Below are positions 18,429 to 27,112 of a DNA stretch of 64,000 nt, piece after piece. The stretch spans positions 124,001 through 188,000 of the forward strand of contig NZ_CP015090.1 of the NCBI RefSeq assembly GCF_001975705.1, in the 5' to 3' direction. The translations under genes were made by a program, and so were the position numbers. Under the pieces are notes generated by a model. That model was not told where the DNA came from. It ran no database searches and worked only from the letters and a program-made list of their open reading frames with translations. Source of the stretch: Salipiger abyssi (GTDB lineage: Bacteria > Pseudomonadota > Alphaproteobacteria > Rhodobacterales > Rhodobacteraceae). Each line of letters opens with the position of its first letter. Positions within the stretch are counted from its first letter, which is position 1.

Positions 18429-20450
18429 TCAGGCTTTCCTTTCCAGAACGAGTTCGCCGATCTCGCCCGCCGTGGCGGTGAAGCCTGCGGGCACGAGGAT
18501 CGAGGTGTCCACCTGGTCGATGATCGCGGGGCCGTCGACCGAGGCCGAGGCCCCGAGATCGCCACGCGCATAGATCGGCACCGCATCGACGGTCTGCCCG
18601 GCAAAGCGCATCGGGCGGTGCCCGGTGGGCGCGGCCTCGCCGGTGCCCGCGCTGCGGCTGTCTCCGCCCGGGGGCGTCGGCAGCAAGCCGACGATGCGCA
18701 CGCGCAGCTCGACGAATTCCACCGGCGCGGCGGGGTCGGCATGGGAATAGACGCGCTGGTGTTCGGCGTGGAAAGCGGTTTCGGCTTCTTCGCGTCCACC
18801 ACCTTCGGGCAGCGCCACGTCGAGCGAGAAGGACTGGCCGGTATAGCGCATCGACGCATAGCGCTCGATCGAGGTGCCGAGCAGCCAGCCCGGTTCGATC
18901 TGCCCCGCGAGCCAGTCGCGGGTCTGCGCTTCGAGCTGCTCGAACACCGGCTCGATCTCGACCGGGCCGCGCACCGAGCGCACGGCGTCGTGGATCACCG
19001 GGGCGACGAGACAGCCCGCCGCGCAGAAGACCGAGGGCGTCGGCGGCACCAGCACGCGCGAGATCCCCAGCTCATCGGCAAGCAGCGGCCCGTGGATCGA
19101 GCCCGCGCCGCCGAACAGCACCAGCGTGAGCTGCTGCGGATCGACGCCGAGCCGCGCCATGTAAGGCATCGCGCGGCCCACCATGGTTGCGGTGGCCACG
19201 GTAATGGCATTGTCCGCCGCCTCAGCGGTGCCGGTGCCCAGCGTTTCGGCGATCGGGGCAAAGGCGGCCTCGGACGCCGCGCGGTCGAGTATCAGATCGC
19301 CGCCCAGCAGCGCGTCGCCCAGATAGCCGCAGAGCAGGTAGGCATCCGACAGCGTCGGCTCGGTGCCGCCGCGCCCGTAGCAGGCGGGGCCGGGGCGGGC
19401 GCCGGAGCTGCGCGGCCCGGCACGCAGCACCGCGCCGTCGGTCCACAGGATCGACCCGCCGCCGGCGCCCATCGCCTCGATGGTGGTGACCGGCAGGGTC
19501 AGCGGGAAATCCCCGATCTCGGAGCCGGTGGAGGTGATCGAGCGCCCGTCGCGCACCAGCGACATATCTGTGGAGGTGCCGCCCATATCCATGGTCAAGA
19601 GGTCGTCCTGCCCGGTGAGCTGACCCAGAAACTGCGTCGCGGTGACCCCGGCGGCAGGGCCGGAGAGCAGCGTGTGCACCGGGAAGACCCGCGCCTCGGC
19701 AGAGGACATCATCCCGCCGTTGGATTTCGCCACGAAGAGCCGCGCCTCGGGCAGCTCTTCGGCGAGGAAGCTCTCGACCTCGCCCAGATAGGCCGACATC
19801 ACCGGCTTTACAAAGGCGTTGAGCACCCCCAGCGTGGCGCGCTCGTATTCGCCCTCCTGCGGCCAGACCTCGTGGCTCAGCACCACGTCCATATCCGGCT
19901 CGGCGGCAAGGATCGCGTCGCGCGCGGCCAGCTCATGGGCGGGGGCGGCGTAGGAATGCAAGAAGCAGACCACCAGCGTGGTGATGCCCTTGGCTTTGGC
20001 GTCGCGCGCGGCGGCGACACAGGCCTCGGCGTGGAGCGCGGCGATCTCGCGGCCCTCGGGGGCGGTGCGTTCGGCGATCTCGTAGACCTCGGAGCGCGCG
20101 ATCAGCGGCTCGACGCGGGAGGAGAACATGTCGAAAGGCTTCAGCACCCGCAGCCGCCCGAGCCGCAGGATATCCTTGAACCCTTCGGTGACCAGCAGCG
20201 CCAGCGGCGCGCCAGAGCGTTCGATGACGGTGTTGGTGCCCACGGTCATGCCGTGCACGATCAGGATCGGCTCGTCGGGCGCGCGTTCGATGCGCGGCAG
20301 CAGATCGCGCAGCCCGGTCTTGATGCCCTCGGCGAAATCCGGCGGGGTCGACGGGGTCTTGTGCGTCAGGATCCGGTCGAAGCCTTCCTTGCCCTGCCAG
20401 ACGGCGAAATCGGTGAAGGTGCCCCCGATATCAATTCCGATGCGTATCAT
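18429..20450 (-). CDS. hyuA: Hydantoinase A/oxoprolinase family protein (HyuA)
   Basis: This is a 673-residue ATP-binding subunit. It has the ASKHA-type phosphate loops DIGGTFTDF at residues 7-15 and DMGGTSTDM near 290, the HGMTVGTNTVIER segment near 65 and FGGAGSIHGPLLADEL near 435. It phosphorylates the amide to drive ring opening by HyuB. The ATG at 20450 starts a new segment after a 270-base gap and is probably the first gene of a six-gene operon (hyuA, hyuB, FAD oxidase, VOC, sulfurtransferase, PLP lyase), all tightly spaced. Confidence 0.93.
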   Translation of the reverse strand: MIRIGIDIGGTFTDFAVWQGKEGFDRILTHKTPSTPPDFAEGIKTGLRDLLPRIERAPDEPILIVHGMTVGTNTVIERSGAPLALLVTEGFKDILRLGRLRVLKPFDMFSSRVEPLIARSEVYEIAERTAPEGREIAALHAEACVAAARDAKAKGITTLVVCFLHSYAAPAHELAARDAILAAEPDMDVVLSHEVWPQEGEYERATLGVLNAFVKPVMSAYLGEVESFLAEELPEARLFVAKSNGGMMSSAEARVFPVHTLLSGPAAGVTATQFLGQLTGQDDLLTMDMGGTSTDMSLVRDGRSITSTGSEIGDFPLTLPVTTIEAMGAGGGSILWTDGAVLRAGPRSSGARPGPACYGRGGTEPTLSDAYLLCGYLGDALLGGDLILDRAASEAAFAPIAETLGTGTAEAADNAITVATATMVGRAMPYMARLGVDPQQLTLVLFGGAGSIHGPLLADELGISRVLVPPTPSVFCAAGCLVAPVIHDAVRSVRGPVEIEPVFEQLEAQTRDWLAGQIEPGWLLGTSIERYASMRYTGQSFSLDVALPEGGGREEAETAFHAEHQRVYSHADPAAPVEFVELRVRIVGLLPTPPGGDSRSAGTGEAAPTGHRPMRFAGQTVDAVPIYARGDLGASASVDGPAIIDQVDTSILVPAGFTATAGEIGELVLERKA

Positions 20451-20722
20451 TCCTGTCCTCGGTCACAGCGGTCGCGACGCGCGCGGCCTCATGGATACCG
20501 TCATGACATGCGTAAGGATGATGTAAATGCTTTTAGCTATAATATGTCAGTATGTATTGTTGGTTTGCGGGATGATGATGAAATACGCGGCTTTCGCCGC
20601 TGGTATGCGTGAAAACGGGCAGGTTTTGTGCTTATTTGTCATGGTTTCTTCGCGGGGGGCGGAATCGGCGCCCTCTCGGCGCTGGATGGCGCGCTCACAT
20701 AGAATACAATGTAATGTAAAGA
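20451..20722. other. AT-rich intergenic region upstream of hyuA, no gene seen
   Basis: These 272 bases lie between the amidase stop and the hyuA start. The hyuA-proximal half (about 20515-20590) is strikingly AT-rich and likely holds the promoter. A short hairpin GCGGC-TTTC-GCCGC occupies 20587-20600. I could not settle on specific -35/-10 elements. Confidence 0.5.
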
Positions 20723-22039
20723 TCAGACCCCGCGCGGCGGACAGGTGGCAAAGAGCCCTTCCAGCGCCGCCGCCGTCCTCAGCAGCGCCGCGTCGCGCCC
20801 GCGCGGCGCGATCAGCGAGACGCCGGCGGGCAGCAGGCCGGGGCCGTGCGGCAGCGGCAGGTGGATCACCGGCAGGTGCAGCAATGTCCAGATCCGGTTG
20901 CAGAGCGCGCTGCCGGCGTTTTCCGGCCCTATGGGCGCCACATCGGGTGCCGACGGGGTGAGCACCGCGTCGAAAGGCGCAAAAAGCGCATCCGTCCGGG
21001 GCCGCATCGCGGCGGCGAAATCGAGCGCGTCGAGGAAATCGTCTTGCATCGGCGCGGTGACGATGCCGCGCAGCTCGGGGTAGAGATCGGGAAAGCGCAG
21101 CGCCTCGTTCAGGAAGGTGGCGCGCATCTCGCCCTGCATCACCGTCTTATGCGCCTCGGATAGTCTAGCGCCCTCTTGCTCGGGAAGTTCGACTGGGATC
21201 ACCTCGGCGCCCGCGCCGCGCAGCGCCTCCACCGCCATCGCCAGCGCCGCCAGCGCCGGCGGTTGCAGGAGGTCTGCTACCGGCGACAGGCAGAGCCCAA
21301 TGCGCAGGCCGGCGATCTCCGGGGCGAGGGGAATGGCGGCCTGCCATTGGAAGGTCCGCCAGAGCAGTGCCAGATCGCGGACCGACCGGCCATACCAGCC
21401 GAGTGTGTCGAGGCTGGCCGAACAGCTCCGCATGCCCTCGGTCGGCACGCTGCCCCAGCTCGGTTTCATCGCGGGCACGCCGCAGAATGCCGCCGGGCGG
21501 ATCACCGAGCCGCCGGTCTGGGTACCGAGCGCCAGCGGCACCTGGAAATCCGCCACCGCCGCGCCGGAGCCGCTGGAGGAGCCGCCCGGCGTGCGGGCCG
21601 GGTCATGCGGGTTGCGTGTGGCCGCCCGCCGTCCGTTCACCGCGAATTCCACCGTGTCGAGCTTGCCGAGCACGATGGCGCCGAGATGGCGCAGGATCTC
21701 CACCGCCGCCGCGTCCTGCGTCGGGCCGTCGCTCTGGTGATGCGGGGAGTTCATGCCGGTGGGCATGCCGGCGGTGCGGATCACGTCCTTGATGCCGACC
21801 GGCACGCCGTGCAGCAGCCCTTGCGGCGCGCTCCGATCTGCGGCGCGGGCGGCGGCGAGCGCTGCCTCGGGGTCGAGATGGGTCCAGGCGCGCACCGCCT
21901 CGTCCCGCCGGGCGATCCGGTCGAGACAGGCCCGCACCAGCGCCTCGCTGGTGAGCCGGCCCGCACGGATCTCCTCTGCCGCCGCCACCGCGTCGAGCGC
22001 GGCGGGATCGCCGGAGGCCGGGCGCGGCAGCCCGGTCAT
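20723..22039 (-). CDS. Amidase signature family hydrolase
   Basis: This is a 438-residue amidase. The Ser-cisSer-Lys triad is supported by the LHGVPVGIKDVI segment with the catalytic Lys near residue 79, the GGSSSGSGAAVA stretch near 151-162 and GTQTGGSVIRPAAFCG near 171-186. It hydrolyses a linear amide or carbamoyl compound to acid and ammonia. The start overlaps the upstream deacetylase-like gene by 4 bases (ATGA), so it is the last member of a tightly coupled four-gene unit. Related enzymes include AtzE and Glu-tRNA amidotransferase A, but the catabolic neighbourhood argues against a tRNA role. Confidence 0.9.
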   Translation of the reverse strand: MTGLPRPASGDPAALDAVAAAEEIRAGRLTSEALVRACLDRIARRDEAVRAWTHLDPEAALAAARAADRSAPQGLLHGVPVGIKDVIRTAGMPTGMNSPHHQSDGPTQDAAAVEILRHLGAIVLGKLDTVEFAVNGRRAATRNPHDPARTPGGSSSGSGAAVADFQVPLALGTQTGGSVIRPAAFCGVPAMKPSWGSVPTEGMRSCSASLDTLGWYGRSVRDLALLWRTFQWQAAIPLAPEIAGLRIGLCLSPVADLLQPPALAALAMAVEALRGAGAEVIPVELPEQEGARLSEAHKTVMQGEMRATFLNEALRFPDLYPELRGIVTAPMQDDFLDALDFAAAMRPRTDALFAPFDAVLTPSAPDVAPIGPENAGSALCNRIWTLLHLPVIHLPLPHGPGLLPAGVSLIAPRGRDAALLRTAAALEGLFATCPPRGV

Positions 22040-22965
22040 GCGGGAACCTGCGTCGCCCAGTCTGCGGCCAGCGTGCCGCCGGTCGCGGGTTTCACCTCCG
22101 AGTCGGAAAGCAGCGAGCTGAACAGCCGGTCGAGCGTTGCGATCTTTGCCGGTCGCCCCGCCACCCAGGGCGAGAGCGACAGCGACAGGATGCGCCCGCC
22201 ATAGGTTGCGGTCTCCGACAGCAGCAGATCGCGCGCGGCCTCCACCTGTCCTGACCAGATCGCGGCGGGCTGGGCCTGAAGCTGCATCACCTTGCGGTCG
22301 GACAGATCGTAGCTGAGCGGCATCTGCACCAGAGCCCCCGCATCGGTGCGGAAGCGATAGGGCATGTCGTCATTGATCCAGTCGGCGATCCATTGGCCAC
22401 CTTCGGCGGCCACCAGATCGGCGGTGCGGGGCGATTGCGAATGCGCCGGCGAATGCCAGCCGGTCACCGCCTGCCCGGAAAGCCGCCGGAGCGTGGCAAA
22501 GCTCTCGGCCGCAAGCCGCGCCTCTTCCTCGGGCGGGGTTTCGCCATGGTGCAGATGGCCCATATCCACGCCAGAGGCCGCGATCTCCCAGCCACGCGCC
22601 AGCATCGCCTCCATCAGCGGCGGGCAGCGCTCGGCCACCGCCGCGTTCATCGCCACGGTGGGCGTGATGCCGTGCCGGTCGAGCAGCCGCATCAGGCGGA
22701 AGATGCCGACCCGGTTGCCGTAATCACGCTCGGTATAATCCCAGACGCTGACGCCGGGGCGGTCGAACCCGCCGATGGGCAGCAGTGGCTTGCCCGGCAT
22801 ATTGAGCGGGAAATGCTCCAGATGCAGCGTGACCCAGAGCGCCAGCTTGCCACCGTGCGACCATTGTACCGGCGGCGCATCGCGCAAGGAGCGGAAGGCA
22901 AAGCGGTCGTGATCGACTCCCTCGCGGCGGTTCGGGTAGTCGAAATAGCTCTCGGGCACGCTCAT
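22036..22965 (-). CDS. Polysaccharide-deacetylase-fold protein, divergent allantoinase-like paralogue
   Basis: This 309-residue protein is a paralogue of the next gene upstream and belongs to the PuuE/cyclic-imide-hydrolase branch of the NodB fold. The shared ERDYGNRVGIFRLMRLLDRHGI region near 77-98 (in parts) and the GWHSPAHSQSPRTADLVA segment are clear. Two conserved histidines of the family are replaced: the motif-2 SHG appears as ASG (in EIAASGVD), and the C-terminal LPLHPYLIGQPHR appears as LSLSPWVAGRPAK. It may therefore be a non-catalytic partner or have altered chemistry. It is coupled by ATGA overlaps on both sides. Confidence 0.82.
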   Translation of the reverse strand: MSVPESYFDYPNRREGVDHDRFAFRSLRDAPPVQWSHGGKLALWVTLHLEHFPLNMPGKPLLPIGGFDRPGVSVWDYTERDYGNRVGIFRLMRLLDRHGITPTVAMNAAVAERCPPLMEAMLARGWEIAASGVDMGHLHHGETPPEEEARLAAESFATLRRLSGQAVTGWHSPAHSQSPRTADLVAAEGGQWIADWINDDMPYRFRTDAGALVQMPLSYDLSDRKVMQLQAQPAAIWSGQVEAARDLLLSETATYGGRILSLSLSPWVAGRPAKIATLDRLFSSLLSDSEVKPATGGTLAADWATQVPA

Positions 22966-23930
22966 TTCCCGCCCTCCTGACCAAGGCCGGCGATCCAGCG
23001 CTCCATCTCACCGTAATGATGATCGTTGAACCACTGCGCGATCTCGCGCCCGGTTACGAGCCAGACGCCGCTATGCGAGCAGATGTAATCCAGCGCCTGA
23101 TCGAGGATCCACAGCCGGTGCGGCTGGCCGATGAGATAGGGGTGCAGCGGCAGGCACATGACGGTGCCGCTCTCTTCGCCCTCCGCATAGAGCTGGTCGA
23201 AATGATCCTTGATGAGCTGGAGGTAATCCTGCGGCGAGATGCTCTGGAAGTTCAGCACCGGCACGTCGTTCACGTCCATCATATAGGGCAGCGAGGTGAA
23301 TTTCTTGCCCGAACGGGTCTTCACCGGCATCGGCTGGTCGTCATGGAACAGATCGAGCGTGTAGAGCAGCCCTTCCTCGGCGAGCAGATCCTGCGTCTCC
23401 AGCTCGTTGGAGATCGCGGGGGAGAGCCAGCCGTCGAGGCGCTGCCCCGAGACCCGCAGGATCGTCTCGCGCGCGTCGCGGATCACCCGGCGCTGCTCGT
23501 CCTCATTCATGCCGTACATGTAGCGGGTGTTGTAGATGCCGTGGCTGAAGAGCTCCCAGCCCAGTTCGCAGCAGCGTTCGATGATCTTCGGGTAATGGTC
23601 GCAGACCGCCACGTTGAGCGAGACCGAACCACGCACGCCATGCGCCGCCATGACATCGGCCATCCGGTCGAAACCGACGCGGTTGCCGTAATCGCGCATG
23701 GCGTAGTTGAGCACGTCCGGCTCGGGCCGATACCAGACCGCGCGGGCCTCGCTGGCGGGCGGGGCCAGCTCGTAGAATTCGATATTGGGCGCGACCCAGA
23801 ACGCCAGCCGCTTGCCCTCCGGCCATGTTATCTTTGGTCGGCCCATATAGGGGGCGTAGTCATAATATCCGGGCTCGGGCGGCACGGTGCGCCCGGCCAT
23901 GAAACCGGGTTTGGTTGGCAAAAGGCTCAT
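22962..23930 (-). CDS. Allantoinase/cyclic-imide-hydrolase-like polysaccharide deacetylase family protein
   Basis: This 322-residue protein belongs to the metal-independent allantoinase (PuuE) branch. Landmarks are MRDYGNRVGFDRMADVM near 78-94, the intact motif-2 ELFSHGIYNTRYMYGM near 125, GWLSPAISNELETQDLLAE near 168 and the C-terminal LPLHPYLIGQPHRLW near 265. It likely opens a cyclic ureide or imide ring. The ATG at 23930 with AGGA upstream is preferred; it overlaps the stop of the cysteine hydrolase. Longer upstream frames are shadow. It is followed by its divergent paralogue, and the pair may form a heteromer. Confidence 0.86.
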   Translation of the reverse strand: MSLLPTKPGFMAGRTVPPEPGYYDYAPYMGRPKITWPEGKRLAFWVAPNIEFYELAPPASEARAVWYRPEPDVLNYAMRDYGNRVGFDRMADVMAAHGVRGSVSLNVAVCDHYPKIIERCCELGWELFSHGIYNTRYMYGMNEDEQRRVIRDARETILRVSGQRLDGWLSPAISNELETQDLLAEEGLLYTLDLFHDDQPMPVKTRSGKKFTSLPYMMDVNDVPVLNFQSISPQDYLQLIKDHFDQLYAEGEESGTVMCLPLHPYLIGQPHRLWILDQALDYICSHSGVWLVTGREIAQWFNDHHYGEMERWIAGLGQEGGK

Positions 23931-24643
23931 TTCTGGTCCTTCAGATGGGCGAGATAAGAGAGGACATCGGCCGCCGGGCGGATGTCGGCATATTTCGTCG
24001 CCATGTCGTAGAGATTGGCGTAATGCGGGCCGGGTTCGCGGTCGGCCACGCATTCCAGCGGCACGGTGACCGGCAGGCCAGAGGACATGGCGTCGACTGC
24101 GGTCTGACGCACGCAGCCCGAGGTGGCGCCGCCGGTGACGATGACGCTGTCGACGCCCGCGAGCCGCAGATACGAGGGCAGATGCGTCTCGAAAAACGCC
24201 GAGGCCATGCGTTTTCGTAACACCAGATCGCGGGCGCGGTCCATGTCTAGGCGCGGGTCGAGTTCCGCATGAGGGTGGTCTTCGGTGACGGTATGAATCG
24301 CGGTGGGAGAGGTCGAACGCCGCCCCCATAGCCCGCAATCGCTGCCGTCCGGGCGGTAGGCGACATAGGTCCAGACCACGGGCAGGCCGAGGCCGCGCAG
24401 AGCGCTTGCCAGCGCATTGATCGCGGTGAACTGCTCGGGGTGGCCGGGATAGGCGGTGCCAAAGCTGCCGGTATCGGTGTAGCGCCGTTGCAGGTCGACA
24501 TTGATCAGCGCAGGCCGTTTGCCCAGCCCGAAGGGCGTAAGCGGGTCGCGTGCCATCCAGGCCTCGAAATGCGCGCGTGCGGCGGCGCCGAACGGGTCGT
24601 CGCCGGTGTCGCGAGCGACCTGGTCGAAATGGGTGTGAGTCAT
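23927..24643 (-). CDS. Isochorismatase-like cysteine hydrolase
   Basis: This is a 238-residue hydrolase of the isochorismatase superfamily, which includes N-carbamoylsarcosine amidase, biuret hydrolase and nicotinamidase. Expected triad elements are visible: Asp near residue 50 in INVDLQRRYTD, Lys in DLVLRKRMASAFFET near 150 and Cys in VTGGATSGCVRQTAVDA near 178-194. The ATG at 24643 has GGAGG 8 bases upstream. It is the first gene of the operon that continues with two allantoinase-like proteins and an amidase, which fits hydrolysis of a carbamoyl or ureido intermediate. Confidence 0.9.
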   Translation of the reverse strand: MTHTHFDQVARDTGDDPFGAAARAHFEAWMARDPLTPFGLGKRPALINVDLQRRYTDTGSFGTAYPGHPEQFTAINALASALRGLGLPVVWTYVAYRPDGSDCGLWGRRSTSPTAIHTVTEDHPHAELDPRLDMDRARDLVLRKRMASAFFETHLPSYLRLAGVDSVIVTGGATSGCVRQTAVDAMSSGLPVTVPLECVADREPGPHYANLYDMATKYADIRPAADVLSYLAHLKDQK

Positions 24644-24874
24644 GCCCGGGGCCTCCATGTCGCCAAAGATCCGGCCCGACGGCAGGCAGTCAATATAACA
24701 GGCAGCAGCATTATTTCTAATATTGAAGAATGTTGAATTATTTCTCAGCGCCGCCCAAACTTTGCGCAGAGCGCCCGGGCCTGCGCCGCCGCATGGTGCG
24801 TATTTCGTCCGAGAGGGGGTCGTGCCGCCGCCATGCTTCCCTGTGCTCGGACCCGGCGGCATAGTCGCGCCACC
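24644..24874. promoter_or_regulatory. Divergent promoter region with LysR-type candidate site
   Basis: This 231-base divergent region lies between the cysteine hydrolase operon and the LysR gene. An AT-rich block at about 24690-24752 contains TTC-TAATATT-GAA (24715-24727), an inverted arrangement matching the T-N11-A style of LysR sites, followed by further GAA-rich repeats. The arrangement (LysR divergent from its target) is the classic one. Binding is inferred. Confidence 0.45.
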
Positions 24875-25768
24875 ATGCTGCACCGCAAGTCCGACATTTT
24901 CGTGTTCGCCGCCGTTATCGAGGAGGGCAGCTTTTCCCTTGCCGCAAGGCGGCTGGGGCTGACGCCCTCCACCGTCTCGAAAACCGTCGCGCGGCTGGAG
25001 GCGCAGCTCGGTCTGCGTCTCGTTGATCGCGACTCGCGTCGGCTTGCAGCCACCGCCGAGGGCCGCACCTGGTATGAGGGCTGCCGTCAGGCGGTCGCGG
25101 CGCTTTCCGAGGCGGAGGCGAGCCTCAGCGCCGGCGCCGGGCGGCCCGCCGGGCTGCTGCGGGTCTTTGTCTCGGCCTCGGTGGCGGAGACGCGCATCGC
25201 GCCGGTGATGGCGGAATTCCACGCCCGCTATCCGGAGCTGGCGGTGGAATTCCATCTGCGCAACGGCTTCACCGATCCGATCGAGGAGGCGGTCGACCTG
25301 ACCATCACCCACGAGACCCCCGCGCGCGACAGCTTCATCCGGCGCCGCATCGGGTGGTCGCCATTGGTGCTCTGCGCCACGCCGGCCTATCTCGCCCGCG
25401 CGGGCACGCCTGCACATCCGCGCGATCTGGCGCGGCATGCCTGCCTGCTGAGCACCCGGGCGATGTTCAATACCTGGCATTTCGAGGAGGCGGGGCAGGC
25501 GCTGGCGGTTCCGGTGCAGGGCGCATTCAGCGCCAGTCAGGGCTCGATGCTGCGCGGGCTGGTGCTGGCCGGGCTCGGCATCGCCTGCCTGTCGCGGCAT
25601 GTGGTCGAGGCGGATCTGGCGGCGAGGCGGCTGGTGCCGCTGCTCGATGCGTTCGCGCCTGCCGAGGGTGTGCCGCTCTATGCGGTCTATCACGACGCGC
25701 GGTTTCTCAGCCCGCGCATCCGCTGCTTTGTCGATTTCCTCGCCGAGGCGCTCTCCCGCGACGGCTGA
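24875..25768 (+). CDS. LysR-family transcriptional regulator
   Basis: This is a 297-residue LysR regulator. The HTH is at residues 5-65 (SDIFVFAAVIEEGSFSLAARRLGLTPSTVSKTVARLE, in parts), followed by a co-inducer domain from about 90. The ATG at 24875 gives the standard N-terminus. An in-frame ATG at 24833 would add 14 residues, and neither start has a strong ribosome site. It is divergent from the cysteine hydrolase/deacetylase/amidase operon, which it probably activates. Its 3' end meets the second amidase gene convergently, 3 bases apart. Confidence 0.88.
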   Translation: MLHRKSDIFVFAAVIEEGSFSLAARRLGLTPSTVSKTVARLEAQLGLRLVDRDSRRLAATAEGRTWYEGCRQAVAALSEAEASLSAGAGRPAGLLRVFVSASVAETRIAPVMAEFHARYPELAVEFHLRNGFTDPIEEAVDLTITHETPARDSFIRRRIGWSPLVLCATPAYLARAGTPAHPRDLARHACLLSTRAMFNTWHFEEAGQALAVPVQGAFSASQGSMLRGLVLAGLGIACLSRHVVEADLAARRLVPLLDAFAPAEGVPLYAVYHDARFLSPRIRCFVDFLAEALSRDG

Positions 25769-25771
25769 GCC

Positions 25772-27112
25772 TCAGGCCCGGCGCTCGCGCTCGCCAAGCG
25801 CCGCTTCGATCACCGCGCCCGCCGCCAACACGATCGGGTCGCCATAGGCCGGCCCGACGATCTGCACCGAGAGCGGCAGCCCGTCCGACCCCCAGCCGCT
25901 GCACACCGAGAGCGCCGGGCTGCCAGTGACGGAAAAGGGCCGCGTGGCGAGGCGGGCATAGCTGGTGGCGCTGCCGGCCTCGGGCGCGGTCGAGCCCGCC
26001 AGCGGCGTGAGCAGCAGGTCGACCCCGGTGAACAGCCGCTCCATCGCCTCGATCAGCTCGGTGCGGATGCGCAGCGCGTCGATATACTCCGCCGCCGCGA
26101 CCAGCCCGCCCGCCATCATCCGGGCGCGGGTTTCCTCGCCGAAGGCCTCGGGCCGGGTGGCGAGCGCGTCGCGGTAATAGCTGAAGGTCTCGGAGCGGGT
26201 GATGATGTTGCAGGCGGCATCGAAATCGCGCAGCGGCGGCAAGGCGGCGGACACCAGCTCGGCGCCCGCGTCCGACAGCGCCCGGCCCGCGGCGGCGAGG
26301 CCGTCGGCCATCTCCGCGTCGATATCGTCGAGCAGTCCCTCGGCAATGCCGAACCGCAGGCCGGAGACGCCGCCGTCCAGCCGCCCGAGCCAATCGAGCG
26401 CGGGGGCGTGGCGGGTCGTCGGGTCACGGGGATCCGGGCCGGCCAGCGCACTCATCAGCAGCGCGCAGTCGCGCACCGTCCAGGCGATGGGGCCGGCATG
26501 GTCGAGCGTGTGCGACAGCGGGTAGATGCCCGCGCGGCTCACCAGCCCCTGCGTCGGCTTCAGCCCGGCGCAGCCGCACCAGGCGGCGGGCACCCGGATC
26601 GAGCCCGCCGTATCGGTGCCGATGGCCCCGGGCACCATGCCCGCCGCCACCGCCGCCGCCGAGCCGGAGGAGGAGCCGCCGGTCTCGCGCGTCACATCCC
26701 AGGGGTTCAGCGCCGGCGGAAAGGGCAGATCCTGTCTGGTGCCGCCGATGGCGAATTCCCAGGTGGTGGTTTTGCCGAGCAGGATCGCGCCCGCCGCCTC
26801 CAGCCGCTCCCAGAGCGCCGCCGAGCGCCCCGGCACCCGGTCGAGGAACAGGCGCGAGCCGCCGGCGGTCCGCACGCCCTCGGTCTCGATGATGTCCTTC
26901 AGCCCCAGCGGCAGGCCATGCAGCGGGCCGCGCCCGGGAGCGCTGTCTGCCGCGTCGGCGGCGCAGCGGGCGGTCTCGGCGGTGATTGTGACGAAGGCGG
27001 CAAGCTCGGGCCGCGCGTCGATGCTTTCCAGACACTCCTCGACCAGCGCCCTTGCGGTGAGCCTGCCCGCCTGCATCGCCTCGGCGGCCGTCGACAGGGT
27101 CCAGGGGCTCAT
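25772..27112 (-). CDS. Amidase signature family hydrolase (AtzE/GatA-like)
   Basis: This is a 446-residue amidase with the Lys of the triad in LHGLPLGLKDIIETEG near 66-81, the serine stretch GGSSSGSAAAVAAGMVPGAIG near 145-165 (read in parts) and DTAGSIRVPAAWCG near 168. The ATG at 27112 overlaps the stop of a small upstream gene (ATGA). That pairing resembles AtzG-AtzE, where a small GatC-like protein stabilises the amidase. It probably hydrolyses a carbamoyl or amide compound produced by the neighbouring ring-opening genes. It is a second, distinct amidase of the locus. Confidence 0.88.
   Translation of the reverse strand: MSPWTLSTAAEAMQAGRLTARALVEECLESIDARPELAAFVTITAETARCAADAADSAPGRGPLHGLPLGLKDIIETEGVRTAGGSRLFLDRVPGRSAALWERLEAAGAILLGKTTTWEFAIGGTRQDLPFPPALNPWDVTRETGGSSSGSAAAVAAGMVPGAIGTDTAGSIRVPAAWCGCAGLKPTQGLVSRAGIYPLSHTLDHAGPIAWTVRDCALLMSALAGPDPRDPTTRHAPALDWLGRLDGGVSGLRFGIAEGLLDDIDAEMADGLAAAGRALSDAGAELVSAALPPLRDFDAACNIITRSETFSYYRDALATRPEAFGEETRARMMAGGLVAAAEYIDALRIRTELIEAMERLFTGVDLLLTPLAGSTAPEAGSATSYARLATRPFSVTGSPALSVCSGWGSDGLPLSVQIVGPAYGDPIVLAAGAVIEAALGERERRA

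Noticed and set aside
20723..22039. Glutamyl-tRNA amidotransferase subunit A
   Set aside because: The amidase signature fits, but GatB and GatC are absent nearby and the operon is catabolic.
24644..25693. A long upstream extension of the isochorismatase-like gene
   Set aside because: The extension runs antisense to the LysR gene. The ATG at 24643 has a good ribosome site and gives a normal-length protein.
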